A stretch of 52,857 bases of DNA, from assembly GCA_019313825.1 (NCBI GenBank), contig JAFDAM010000006.1, positions 1 to 52,857 of the forward strand, written 5' to 3'. Origin of the DNA: Deltaproteobacteria bacterium (GTDB lineage Bacteria > Desulfobacterota > DSM-4660 > Desulfatiglandales > HGW-15). The notes below the pieces were generated by a model, which was given only the letters and a program-made list of their open reading frames with translations, did no database searches and was not told the origin of the DNA. Positions 34,132 to 42,322 of this stretch are shown in pieces; positions within the stretch are counted from its first letter, which is position 1; each line of letters begins with the position of its first letter. The translations under genes and the position numbers were made by a program.

Positions 34132-35456
34132 TGCCACAATATTATCATATAACCACGATGGGCTGTCAGATGAATAAATATGACTCGAATCATATTAGAC
34201 AGCTCTTGCAGAATTCCGGTTTTCTTCCTGCTGATATCCCGGATAATGCTGATCTCATTCTGATCAATACATGCACGGTCAGGGCCAAGGCCCAGCAGAA
34301 GGCCTTCAGTCTTTTAGGACGCATGGTATCCCTGAAGAAGAGAAGGCCTGATCTCATATTAGGTATTACGGGCTGTATTGCACAGCAGGAAGGCCCTGAT
34401 CTGATCAAGAGATTTCCTGGTCTTGACCTCGTATTGGGTACGAGAGAGATCGGCAGGATAACGGAGATATTGGAGACCATAAAGGATGACCGGAAGAAAG
34501 TCGTGGCAACGAATATTGAGCTAAAACCGATCTCTCCGGTCAATTACAACGGTTTCTTTAAAGGCCAGGTAAAGAGTTACATATCCATTATGGAAGGCTG
34601 TAATAATTTTTGCAGTTACTGTATTGTCCCATATGTAAGGGGTAGAGAGATTAGCTGTCCTCCTAAAGAGATACTTAAAGAGGCAAAAAACCTCATATCG
34701 CAGGGTGTAAAGGAGATTACCCTATTAGGTCAGAACGTCAATTCCTATTCCTGGGGGGAAAAGAAAGAGATCAATTTCCCAATGCTGCTTAAAACCTTGA
34801 GCAGGCTTGATGGATTGCTAAGGATTCGTTTTACAACCTCTCACCCAAAGGACTTATCAGATGACCTGATTCATTGTTTTGGAGAACTGGACAATCTCTG
34901 TCCTCATATCCATCTCCCGTTTCAGGCCGGTTCCAATAAGGTTCTCAAACTGATGAACAGAGGATATTCCCGTGAAAGATATATGGAGCTTATCAACAGA
35001 TTAAGAGAGGTGAAGCCGGATATAGCCGTAACGAGTGATGTTATGGTGGGGTTTCCTAAAGAGACTGATGAAGATTTTCAAATGACCCTTGACCTTATAA
35101 ACAAAATGGAGTTTGATAACCTCTTTTCTTTTAAATATTCCGACCGAAAAGGGACGCTGGCGGAAAAAATGAGTGGAAAGATAGATAAGGATGAAATATC
35201 TTTCCGATTAGATGTACTCCAGCAGGTCCAGAAGGGTATCACCCTGAAAAAAAACAAAACTCTTGAAGGCAAAAAAGTGGAGATCCTCGTAGAAGGAGAC
35301 AGTAAAAGGGGAGGACAGTTTACCGGCAGGACCGGAACAAATAAAATTGTTAATTTTAATTGCAATAACAATATAATAGGCCAATTAGTTGAAGTTGATA
35401 TTGAATATGCGTTTGTTAACTCTCTGAAGGGTGTGCTAATAGGATCAGATAATTAA
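34131..35456 (+). CDS. miaB: tRNA-2-methylthio-N6-dimethylallyladenosine synthase MiaB
   Basis: A radical SAM methylthiotransferase of 441 residues. It has an N-terminal UPF0004 domain with three cysteines (MGCQMN, NTCTVR, GCIAQQ) binding the auxiliary cluster. The radical SAM motif is EGCNNFCSYCIVPYVRGRE (C-x3-C-x2-C), and a C-terminal TRAM domain spans about 375-440. It converts i6A37, made by MiaA, into ms2i6A37. The GTG start at 34131 shares a base with the DUF4911 stop. The extended PFCKFS-type MiaB features favour MiaB over RimO or MtaB. Confidence 0.95.
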   Translation: MPQYYHITTMGCQMNKYDSNHIRQLLQNSGFLPADIPDNADLILINTCTVRAKAQQKAFSLLGRMVSLKKRRPDLILGITGCIAQQEGPDLIKRFPGLDLVLGTREIGRITEILETIKDDRKKVVATNIELKPISPVNYNGFFKGQVKSYISIMEGCNNFCSYCIVPYVRGREISCPPKEILKEAKNLISQGVKEITLLGQNVNSYSWGEKKEINFPMLLKTLSRLDGLLRIRFTTSHPKDLSDDLIHCFGELDNLCPHIHLPFQAGSNKVLKLMNRGYSRERYMELINRLREVKPDIAVTSDVMVGFPKETDEDFQMTLDLINKMEFDNLFSFKYSDRKGTLAEKMSGKIDKDEISFRLDVLQQVQKGITLKKNKTLEGKKVEILVEGDSKRGGQFTGRTGTNKIVNFNCNNNIIGQLVEVDIEYAFVNSLKGVLIGSDN

Positions 35457-35490
35457 CAGAGCAACTTAATCTCAAGTATTTTGGAAAAAT

Positions 35491-36351
35491 ATGGAACCCG
35501 AGAAGATCGATTATAATAAAGAATCAATACTTATTGTTGATGATGATGAGTACCTAAGAGATACCCTAGAAAAGCTGTTGAAAACCCTTGGCTTTTCCAC
35601 CAGTTCTATATCCAACGGTTCTGATGCCCTAGAACTTCTAAATGAGAAAGAATTCACTTTTGTACTGACTGATATGAAGATGCCGGGGATTGATGGGATG
35701 GAATTAATACAAAAGGTTAGTGATAACTTTGATGTCAATGTCATAGCCATGACCGGGTACGCGGAAGGGTATAAATATGTAGACGTTATTAATGCTGGGG
35801 CCAGTGATTTTATAAAAAAACCCTTTGGTATTGAAGAATTGGAGGCAAAAATAAGAAGGATCCTTGCTGAACGAAATCTCAGAAAGGAGCTTAACAGGCT
35901 TTCAATCACGGATTCACTTACAGAGCTTTTCAATCAGAGACATTTTTATGCCAGACTTCAGGATGAGGTAATACGGGCGGAGAGGCAAAGACATCCGCTT
36001 TCATTAATCCTCCTTGATCTTAATGGTTTTAAAAAATATAATGACACCTATGGTCATTTGGCAGGTGATGAGATATTACGTCAAGCAGGTGTCATAATCA
36101 ATAGTTCCATCAGGGAAGGTGTTGACTCGGGCTACCGTTACGGCGGAGATGAATTTACCATTATCCTCATTGATGCTGATATGGACATCGCCAAAGATAT
36201 AGGATTGCGTGTCCAGAATTCTTTTAAAGAAAATGAAGAGGTAACCGTGAGCCTGGGATATGCAAAGTTTGACTATGGAATGTCTGTTACTGACCTGGTA
36301 TCAGAGGCTGACAAAGACCTTTATCGGGCAAAGAAAAAAAATAGTTCTTGA
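35491..36351 (+). CDS. Response regulator receiver-GGDEF diguanylate cyclase
   Basis: A 286-residue two-domain protein. The receiver domain (about 9-125) has the acidic pocket VDDDEY, phosphoacceptor Asp in VLTDMKMPGIDG and Lys in FIKKPFG. The GGDEF domain (about 140-284) carries the intact active site YRYGGDEF and so should make c-di-GMP on phosphorylation. The inhibitory I-site R-x-x-D ahead of it is not canonical: the Asp is in place, but the Arg is one residue too far upstream (REGVD). No cognate histidine kinase is in the window. It follows miaB by 34 bases. Confidence 0.93.
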   Translation: MEPEKIDYNKESILIVDDDEYLRDTLEKLLKTLGFSTSSISNGSDALELLNEKEFTFVLTDMKMPGIDGMELIQKVSDNFDVNVIAMTGYAEGYKYVDVINAGASDFIKKPFGIEELEAKIRRILAERNLRKELNRLSITDSLTELFNQRHFYARLQDEVIRAERQRHPLSLILLDLNGFKKYNDTYGHLAGDEILRQAGVIINSSIREGVDSGYRYGGDEFTIILIDADMDIAKDIGLRVQNSFKENEEVTVSLGYAKFDYGMSVTDLVSEADKDLYRAKKKNSS

Positions 36352-36489
36352 GTCTTCTTCCGATAATATATATTATGTAAACTAATATTTCTGTGGCAAT
36401 ATATGGCTGATCTGATTCCCGAATTGCTACAACTATAATGATCTTTGGTACGGTTATACCCCATCAGGGTCTTTCATTTAAAATATCTA

Positions 36490-36519
36490 TTGACATATTA
36501 TGCTGAAAAAGATTATATA
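36490..36519 (+). promoter_or_regulatory. Promoter of the 29-residue basic protein gene
   Basis: TTGACA (36490-36495), 18-base spacer, TATATA (36514-36519). GGAGG (36535-36539) and ATG 36551 follow, so this is a complete small transcription unit with its terminator at 36675-36706. Confidence 0.65.
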
Positions 36520-36550
36520 AACCTAAATTAACTTGGAGGGTATATTTTAC

Positions 36551-36640
36551 ATGAGTAGCGTAGTCAAAAAGCGCCGTAAGAAGATCAGGAAGCATAAATA
36601 CAAGAAGCTAATGAAAAAGATGAGGCACAAAAACAAATAG
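36551..36640 (+). CDS. AURKAIP1/COX24-domain small basic protein
   Basis: A complete 29-codon gene, MSSVVKKRRKKIRKHKY followed by KKLMKKMRHKNK. Over half of the residues are Lys or Arg. The pattern matches the bacterial AURKAIP1/COX24 domain peptides, whose mitochondrial relative is a small-subunit ribosomal protein (mS38). A strong promoter, GGAGG site and terminator surround it. A ribosome-associated role is likely, but inferred from homology of pattern only. Confidence 0.8.
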   Translation: MSSVVKKRRKKIRKHKYKKLMKKMRHKNK

Positions 36641-36674
36641 TTTTTAACCCCCTTTTCAGTTGTTACTCGAAAAT

Positions 36675-36706
36675 AAAGGCAGTTCCAAATTTTTTTGGCT
36701 GCCTTT
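36675..36706 (+). terminator. Intrinsic terminator after the 29-residue gene
   Basis: AAAGGCAG (36675-36682) pairs with CTGCCTTT (36699-36706), extended by CCAAA with TTTGG inside. The loop is T-rich. The U run after the stem is short (CTGCCTTTTCC). Confidence 0.6.
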
Positions 36707-36835
36707 TCCAGCTATCAAACGTAAAATCCGGTGGCCTTAATAGCCCATCTCCCCTGCTACTTTCAGCCAGATCATTCCCGGATCGGCTAATTGGAAAGAT
36801 CATTGTATAAGATATGGCAGTATAGGCCTTTTTAC

Positions 36836-37060
36836 CTAAACTGACTCGACTCGATCTATCTCCGGCACATTCTGCTTCAAGATTTTCTCAATACCCATCT
36901 TGAGTGTCATCTGTGACATGGGACAGCCGGCGCATGAGCCCTGTAATTTGACCTTGACCACCCCGTTTTCATCTACGTCGACTAGCTCGACATCACCGCC
37001 GTCAGCCTGAAGAGAAGGTCTCACCTTATTCAGCGCAATTTCTACTTTTTCTTTTAACAT
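36836..37060 (-). CDS. NifU C-terminal-like (Nfu) Fe-S cluster carrier
   Basis: A 74-residue protein equal to the stand-alone Nfu domain. RPSLQADGGDVELVDVDENG and the cluster-binding Cys pair in GSCAGCPMSQMTL (C-x2-C) are intact. It assembles or transfers [4Fe-4S] clusters. The window encodes several clients: MiaB, the SPL-like protein and the FAD oxidoreductase. It stands alone on the minus strand, with C1 upstream at 37159-37462. Confidence 0.92.
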   Translation of the reverse strand: MLKEKVEIALNKVRPSLQADGGDVELVDVDENGVVKVKLQGSCAGCPMSQMTLKMGIEKILKQNVPEIDRVESV

Positions 37061-37158
37061 AGAATTACCTCCATATATTCTATAAGTATATTACATCTAA
37101 CATAACATTGATACATCTAAAATCAATGATTTATTTCCCCATATACCAATCTATCCCG

Positions 37159-37462
37159 GTAATGTCCGGTTAGGATTTTGCATTATTGACATCTGTATTT
37201 TAAAGATGACCGTTGGAGGTCTCTTTTCAATGGCGAACGGGTTAGAAGCAAAACTTTTATAAAAGGCGCCTTCCGGGCGGACGGAATGCTTCTCCGTTAT
37301 TCAGCCTCGTTCAGATCGGATAATATCCGAGGAAGCCCCCCGTCCGCCTCCTCCGGCTTCATGCGGATGCGCTGCACATAATGCAGTTCGACCATGAAAA
37401 GAGACCCCCACCGGCCATTAACTTCCATATGACAGCATTGCAAAATCCTAACCGGACATTAC
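37159..37462. repeat. Family C foldback element, copy C1 (304 bp)
   Basis: Its ends are a perfect 24-bp inverted repeat (37159-37182 and 37439-37462), with GTAATGTCCGG outermost. A second pair, GGTCTCTTTTCA (37218-37229) and its complement (37395-37406), lies inside. The interior contains GCGGACGGAATGC and GCACATAATGCAGTTCGACC, also in C2 and, partly inverted, in C3. The right end is 5 bases from the SPL-like gene's stop codon. The element occupies the 37061-37467 spacer. Confidence 0.85.
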
Positions 37463-37467
37463 TGAAT

Positions 37468-38559
37468 CTATCCGAAGAATTCAATTACTCTTTTATCCAG
37501 ATAAAGAGAAAGACCGTCCGTATTTTCAGGAGACCAGCCAAGGCTTTTATGCCATATCTCGTCACTTTCCATACAGAGATATAGACCAGGATCGTTGTAC
37601 CATTTCTTAATCACTTCCCCTATAAAAGAATAAATTTCCATGCGTATTGGCTTGAAATAACGCATCTTTCCGTCAAGTCCGCGTACAAACTCTCCATCAA
37701 GGATATGTGTGCCCGGGTGGCGTCTCCTTATGATGGATTTAAGGGCCGGCATGTACCTGAGACAACCCAAACTTATCCATATTATCCCTTTGGGATCAAT
37801 GAATCTGTCAATCATCTCAATGGTCCTCATGTAATCCTCTTTCCATTCGGGATGTTGAATCATTGGATCAAAGTGAAAACCAAGGGTAAAGCCCTCGGCC
37901 TGACATCTCTTGGCTGCAAGGAGTCTTTTTTTGATTGATGGCGCCCCGTGTTCTTCCTTGGACACTATATAAGGACTGTTCAAGGACCAGGAAACAATGA
38001 TCCTGTCCCTGTATTGGGATGTGAGCAACCCTTCTATCCGTTCTGTCTTTGTTTTCAGCTCCAGTACAGCATTTTTCCTTGCCGTGAAAAAGTGAGGAAG
38101 TATATCACTCCAGCCTGCAACATGATCAAGCGCGAGACTATCTGTGAATTCTCCGGTGCCTATTCTGAAGATCTTATCGGGGTGACTATCTATGATCTGA
38201 CCGATGCGGATAAGTTCATCTTCCAGATTGACGAATATCCTCAAGGAAGGCTGATTGAAATATGCCTGGAGTATACAATAACTGCAATCCAAGGGGCAAT
38301 TGGTGCCGACATGAAGGATCTGATATCCACAGCAGATATATCCCCTTGTCCCGGGACACGGTTTTAGGACTTCCCCTTTGAACTTGATCAGTCGAAGGGT
38401 CTCTTTATCCATGTCCTGAAAATCATGTCTTTGCCCAGGAAAATCAGGGATAATATTTTCGACAGGTAGATTGTCAAGCCTTTTCAGCACGCTGGAGGTT
38501 AGATTATGATCCGCTGCACCATGTTCAACGAGGATCTTTTTTATACGATCTTTCCTCAT
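37468..38559 (-). CDS. SPL-family radical SAM protein (spore photoproduct lyase-like)
   Basis: A 363-residue radical SAM protein with the C-x3-C-x2-C cluster motif CPLDCSYC near residues 87-94, preceded by LHVGTNC and followed by ILQAYFNQPSLRIFVN. This strongly resembles spore photoproduct lyase, including FTARKNAVLELKTKT and the FHFDPMI segments. SPL reverses spore photoproduct in DNA of endospore formers; nothing else here suggests sporulation, so a different DNA or nucleotide substrate is likely. I could not confirm the SPL catalytic Cys. It overlaps the ParB-like gene by 4 bases (ATGA), so both are made together. Confidence 0.85.
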   Translation of the reverse strand: MRKDRIKKILVEHGAADHNLTSSVLKRLDNLPVENIIPDFPGQRHDFQDMDKETLRLIKFKGEVLKPCPGTRGYICCGYQILHVGTNCPLDCSYCILQAYFNQPSLRIFVNLEDELIRIGQIIDSHPDKIFRIGTGEFTDSLALDHVAGWSDILPHFFTARKNAVLELKTKTERIEGLLTSQYRDRIIVSWSLNSPYIVSKEEHGAPSIKKRLLAAKRCQAEGFTLGFHFDPMIQHPEWKEDYMRTIEMIDRFIDPKGIIWISLGCLRYMPALKSIIRRRHPGTHILDGEFVRGLDGKMRYFKPIRMEIYSFIGEVIKKWYNDPGLYLCMESDEIWHKSLGWSPENTDGLSLYLDKRVIEFFG

Positions 38560-39542
38560 GAATCTTCCTGCCAGGGATCTCCGACTTTTTTCAGTCTATC
38601 TATTTGCGCTAGGGAATCGATCTTTTCCTTCAACTCCTTGCCATCCCTGAAAAGTATCTCAAGCCGGTATTCAGGTGATTCAAAAAACGGAGGATGTTGT
38701 ATCCTGACTCCTTGTGGCAGGTTCAGCCCGGATATGTTTTTCTTAAAGGTCTTTTCAGATCTGGTTAAAAAAGGAGATCTCCTGGACCTCAAGAGGTCAA
38801 GGACATGTTTTGCCTTTTGCGGGTTATTTGTTCTTTTATCTTCCAGCAGCCTTGAAATCTGCTCTTCATCTAATAGTTCAGAAATTGACTTCTCTTCTTT
38901 AATGGATATATCCGTTGAATATTCAATGAATTGAATTTGATGGTTAAAGTTAAGCTTTACATTTGATATCCATTTGAAAATGGCAGTGCGTGATCTGTTG
39001 TCCATGTCAAGTATGAGCCTGGTTGCATTGAGGGAAAGGGTCCCATCCGCAATCGACTCCTTTATCTGTGTATCCAGTTCTTCAAGCCTTATTAAGATAT
39101 CCAGATTCATTGTATTGGAGATATCTAATAATGGCATATAATGCTCACGTATCTCTTTTCCGGGGATGAAAGGAATCAGGCGATTCAGAACCATCCCCTT
39201 TTCCACATCATTGAATCTCCTTGTTGAAATATTATCGTGCAGGTTGAAAAGGAGGAGCTCAAGTGGTTCCAGCCCTGAATCAGAGAGGTCTATACAAGGG
39301 ACCTTTTTCCAGCGGAGGGATCTCAAGGCCATTATCCGGCGATAGCCTGCCACAATATCCATGCATCCGTCCTCCCCCCTTGTAACAATGGGCGCGTTGA
39401 TAAGACCAAATTCCCTTATTGATCTGACTAACGGTCTTAGATCGAATCCAAAGCTTATGGTATAGGGTCCGGGCTTTTCCTTGATATCATCGATATTTAA
39501 CAAGATAGGGCCGTCCCTGAGAATATGCCAAATATCGTCCAT
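38556..39542 (-). CDS. ParB N-terminal domain-like protein
   Basis: A 328-residue protein with a ParB/Spo0J-like N-terminal domain. The pattern LVRSIREFGLINAPIVTRG and DIVAGYRRIMALRSLRWKKVPCI corresponds to ParB boxes I and II. In chromosomal ParB the box II motif is GERRxRA; here it is GYRRIMA, so CTP binding may be altered. A helical middle and a charged C-terminus follow. No parA or parS site is in the window. Because it is translationally coupled to the SPL-like gene, it more likely works with that enzyme than in chromosome segregation. The assignment to ParB-like is good; the function is open. Confidence 0.78.
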   Translation of the reverse strand: MDDIWHILRDGPILLNIDDIKEKPGPYTISFGFDLRPLVRSIREFGLINAPIVTRGEDGCMDIVAGYRRIMALRSLRWKKVPCIDLSDSGLEPLELLLFNLHDNISTRRFNDVEKGMVLNRLIPFIPGKEIREHYMPLLDISNTMNLDILIRLEELDTQIKESIADGTLSLNATRLILDMDNRSRTAIFKWISNVKLNFNHQIQFIEYSTDISIKEEKSISELLDEEQISRLLEDKRTNNPQKAKHVLDLLRSRRSPFLTRSEKTFKKNISGLNLPQGVRIQHPPFFESPEYRLEILFRDGKELKEKIDSLAQIDRLKKVGDPWQEDS

Positions 39543-39652
39543 AGGATGCTCAGTAAAAGGTTTATCTAACCTGCAAAACCACGTCTTTCCCTCGCATTTC
39601 AGGGGTAAGAGTCAGCAGACTCTGCCCCCTAATAATCGGGACTGTATTTTTT

Positions 39653-40114
39653 TTAGATTATCTCTGGTACCAGCATCCAGGCTATGGCCCATTCTCCGCC
39701 ATTATCACTCGCAAGACATACCACGCCACCCTGCTGGAAAGCCACAACCGGACTTAATTCGTTACCAGTAATCAGCAGAGACGTGAGCTTGGCCAGATGC
39801 GGCAGATGACCCACGATCATCAGGTCTTTGTCACCTCCTTTTATATCACTGACAATCTCTTTGACATCATCCATGGGAGAAAGACCGTCCTTCTTTATCG
39901 ATTTCTCACCAGGTTTCAGTCTGGAGATAATGATTTCGGCGGTCTGCCGGGCACGAGCCTTTCCGCTTTGAAGGACTTCATCAACTTTTATATTGCACTT
40001 TTCAAGAAATCCGGCCATCCTGGCAATATCATCCCTTCCTTGATCTGACAGTGGTTTGTCCGGATCGTCCTCTTTGGGAACCGGCTTACCATGCTGCATT
40101 AAATAGATCCTCAT
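39653..40114 (-). CDS. SixA-like histidine phosphatase
   Basis: A 153-residue branch-1 histidine phosphatase. The catalytic His is in YLMQHGKPVPKE; the usual R-H-G is Q-H-G here. The second His is in IVGHLPHLAKL, and an ARQTAEII segment contributes Arg. SixA enzymes dephosphorylate phosphohistidine in signalling domains; related proteins use other phosphates. It is 110 bases upstream of the ParB-like gene on the same strand. Confidence 0.85.
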   Translation of the reverse strand: MRIYLMQHGKPVPKEDDPDKPLSDQGRDDIARMAGFLEKCNIKVDEVLQSGKARARQTAEIIISRLKPGEKSIKKDGLSPMDDVKEIVSDIKGGDKDLMIVGHLPHLAKLTSLLITGNELSPVVAFQQGGVVCLASDNGGEWAIAWMLVPEII

Positions 40115-40309
40115 CGTAATTCCCCCCTTTCTTGGTCATGGAAATGGCTTTATATTACGCATTAGAGAAAAAGAGATATTTGCTGTCTGATTATACATAT
40201 CAGATAATGGATTTAACGGTCAAGATAGTATGAAACTTAAAAACATTGCGATATTTTACGGAAAATCAAGATTTTTTATTCCTAACTGCTTGATAAATTA
40301 GACTTTTAG

Positions 40310-40338
40310 TTGACAAAGACATTACATTTCTGTATGCA
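40310..40338 (+). promoter_or_regulatory. Promoter of the FMN/FAD oxidoreductase gene
   Basis: TTGACA (40310-40315), 17-base spacer, TATGCA (40333-40338). The in-frame TTG at 40310 is therefore part of the -35 box, not a start codon. Confidence 0.6.
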
Positions 40339-40375
40339 TTTCTGTAAAAACTGTAATTTATGCATGAGGAGAATG

Positions 40376-42292
40376 ATGAAAAAGCTGTTTTCCCCTTTCT
40401 CTATTAAAGGACGCAAGTTACGAAACAGGATTGTTATGCCGGCCCTTGCGTCTTTTCTAATTGAAGATGATGGTTCCTATTCCGATCAAACAGTAGAGCA
40501 TTACAGGAGAAGGGCAGCCGGCGGTCCGGGCATGGTTATTGTGGAAGCCCATGGTGTGGCGCCTGAGGGAGTCGTTGCTAATCATCAGGCCAGGATATAT
40601 GATGACCGATACATAGAAGGACTTTCCCGGATTGCCGAAGTGATTAAATCAGAGGGGGCAATTCCAGCAATACAGATACATCATGCTGGAAGGCAGGTAC
40701 CGGCCAGGGTTATCAAACGTAAGCCATTTGCACCCTCCCCTCTCCCCTGCCCTGCAATCAAAGGTGATGTTGAACCCCTGACAATTGATGGAATCCGGAA
40801 GATTATTAAGCAATTCGGGGATGCCGCTGACAGGATTACCCAGGCCGGTTTTGCATTGATTGAGATACATGGGGCACACGGCTATATTATCAATCAATTT
40901 CTATCAAGGTTTTCTAATATCAGAGAAGACGAGTACGGCGGAGATATTACCGGGAGGACAAGATTTGCTGGAGAGATTGTAAGAGAGGTCAGACAGAGGG
41001 TTGGGGATGATTTCCCTGTATCCTTCAAGATCAGCGCCCAGGAATTTGTACCCAATGGGCTCACTACTGAGGAGAGTATAGAGATTCTCAAACAGCTTGT
41101 TGAAGAAGGCATTGACATTGTCCAGGTCTCAGCCGGTAATGATGCCACGCCGGAGTGGATCTGTCAGCCAATGTTCATGAAGAAGGCATGTCTGGCTGAT
41201 TCTGCCGCAAAGATTAAAGCGGCGTTGAATATACCGGTTATGGTCGTTGGAAGGATTAATGACCCTCTTATTGCTGATTCCATAATCGTAGAAGGAAAGG
41301 CTGATCTCGTCTGTATGGGCAGGGGCCTGCTGGCTGACCCGGAATTACCCATAAAGGCCAGGGAAGGGCGGCTGGATGATATACGAATCTGTATCGCATG
41401 TAATAAATGTATGCAGTCCATCTTTCGTAAAGGCCGAATAGAATGCCTTGTCAATCCAGCGCTTGGCCGTGAAAAGGAGATGGCTTTCCGCGCTACGGAA
41501 ACTCCCAGAAAGGTTATGGTCATTGGAGGAGGACCCGGTGGATTGAATGTTGCGTGGGTGGCAGCAAAAAGGGGTCATGATGTCTCTCTTTATGAAAGAC
41601 AATCAAAGTTGGGCGGGCAGCTTATCCTGGGGAGTATCTCCAGCTACAAAGAAGAGATGGTTAACCTTCTCAGGTTTCTGAAGAACCAGATCAAAAGATA
41701 TTGTGTCAAGAGCCATCTTAACTTTGATGTTACTGTCGATACAATTAGCGAGAATAATCCGGATGTGGTTATCCTTGCCACGGGATCTGTCCCCATCATG
41801 CCTCCTGTGGAAGGTATAAACAGCCACAATGTTGTCACGGTCCCCCAGATCCTAAACGGAGTTAGACCGATGATAAAGGAGGCAATAATAATTGGCGGAG
41901 GTGCCACAGGCTGTGAAGTGGCGCTTCATCTTGCCGAGCATGGATGCCCTGTCACAATAGTCGAAATGCTCCCAAAGATCGGTGTGGAGATTGAGTCCAT
42001 AATAAAGAAGGTCCTTCTACAAAAACTTAAAAAAAATAATGTGAAGATCTTGACGGAACACAGACTGTCAAGCGTCTCAAAGGACGGAGCGTTTGTGATC
42101 GATAAAGAGGGGAAAGAGCTGTTTCTTAAAGGGAGATCAGTGGTTATTGCCGTCGGTAATTCACCCGAAAACAGCCTGTTTGATCAGATAAAAGCCCTAG
42201 GGATAGAAACATATAAGATCGGAGACTGTTTAGAGGCCAGGAGCGCGAAAGAGGCAATCTTTGAAGGAGCATCAATAGGGAGGTCTATATAA
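40376..42292 (+). CDS. NADH:flavin oxidoreductase / 2,4-dienoyl-CoA reductase-like enzyme
   Basis: A 638-residue multidomain flavoenzyme. An N-terminal TIM barrel of the old yellow enzyme type (FSPFSIKGRKLRNRIVM; AGRQVPARV; GAHGYIINQFLSRFSN) is followed by a [4Fe-4S] site CIACNKCMQSI...C, then FAD- and NAD(P)-binding Rossmann domains (VIGGGPGGLNVAWVAA; IIIGGGATGCEVALHLAE). This is the plan of 2,4-dienoyl-CoA reductase FadH, trimethylamine dehydrogenase and bile-acid BaiCD/BaiH enzymes; the substrate cannot be chosen from sequence. The second ATG (40376) is preferred because GAGGAG is 5 bases upstream. Confidence 0.9.
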   Translation: MKKLFSPFSIKGRKLRNRIVMPALASFLIEDDGSYSDQTVEHYRRRAAGGPGMVIVEAHGVAPEGVVANHQARIYDDRYIEGLSRIAEVIKSEGAIPAIQIHHAGRQVPARVIKRKPFAPSPLPCPAIKGDVEPLTIDGIRKIIKQFGDAADRITQAGFALIEIHGAHGYIINQFLSRFSNIREDEYGGDITGRTRFAGEIVREVRQRVGDDFPVSFKISAQEFVPNGLTTEESIEILKQLVEEGIDIVQVSAGNDATPEWICQPMFMKKACLADSAAKIKAALNIPVMVVGRINDPLIADSIIVEGKADLVCMGRGLLADPELPIKAREGRLDDIRICIACNKCMQSIFRKGRIECLVNPALGREKEMAFRATETPRKVMVIGGGPGGLNVAWVAAKRGHDVSLYERQSKLGGQLILGSISSYKEEMVNLLRFLKNQIKRYCVKSHLNFDVTVDTISENNPDVVILATGSVPIMPPVEGINSHNVVTVPQILNGVRPMIKEAIIIGGGATGCEVALHLAEHGCPVTIVEMLPKIGVEIESIIKKVLLQKLKKNNVKILTEHRLSSVSKDGAFVIDKEGKELFLKGRSVVIAVGNSPENSLFDQIKALGIETYKIGDCLEARSAKEAIFEGASIGRSI

Positions 42293-42322
42293 CAGCCTTA
42301 AACCCTCTTTTCAGCATGCTTC

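Noticed and set aside
38556-39542. ParB-like gene as evidence for a plasmid or replication origin
   Set aside because: There is no parA, no parS-like palindrome series and no dnaA/rep gene; the gene is coupled to the SPL-like gene instead.
40310-40375. Upstream TTG start giving a Cys-rich N-terminus for the oxidoreductase
   Set aside because: The TTG is part of the -35 box TTGACA, and the family N-terminus begins at the ATG near 40376 with a ribosome binding site.
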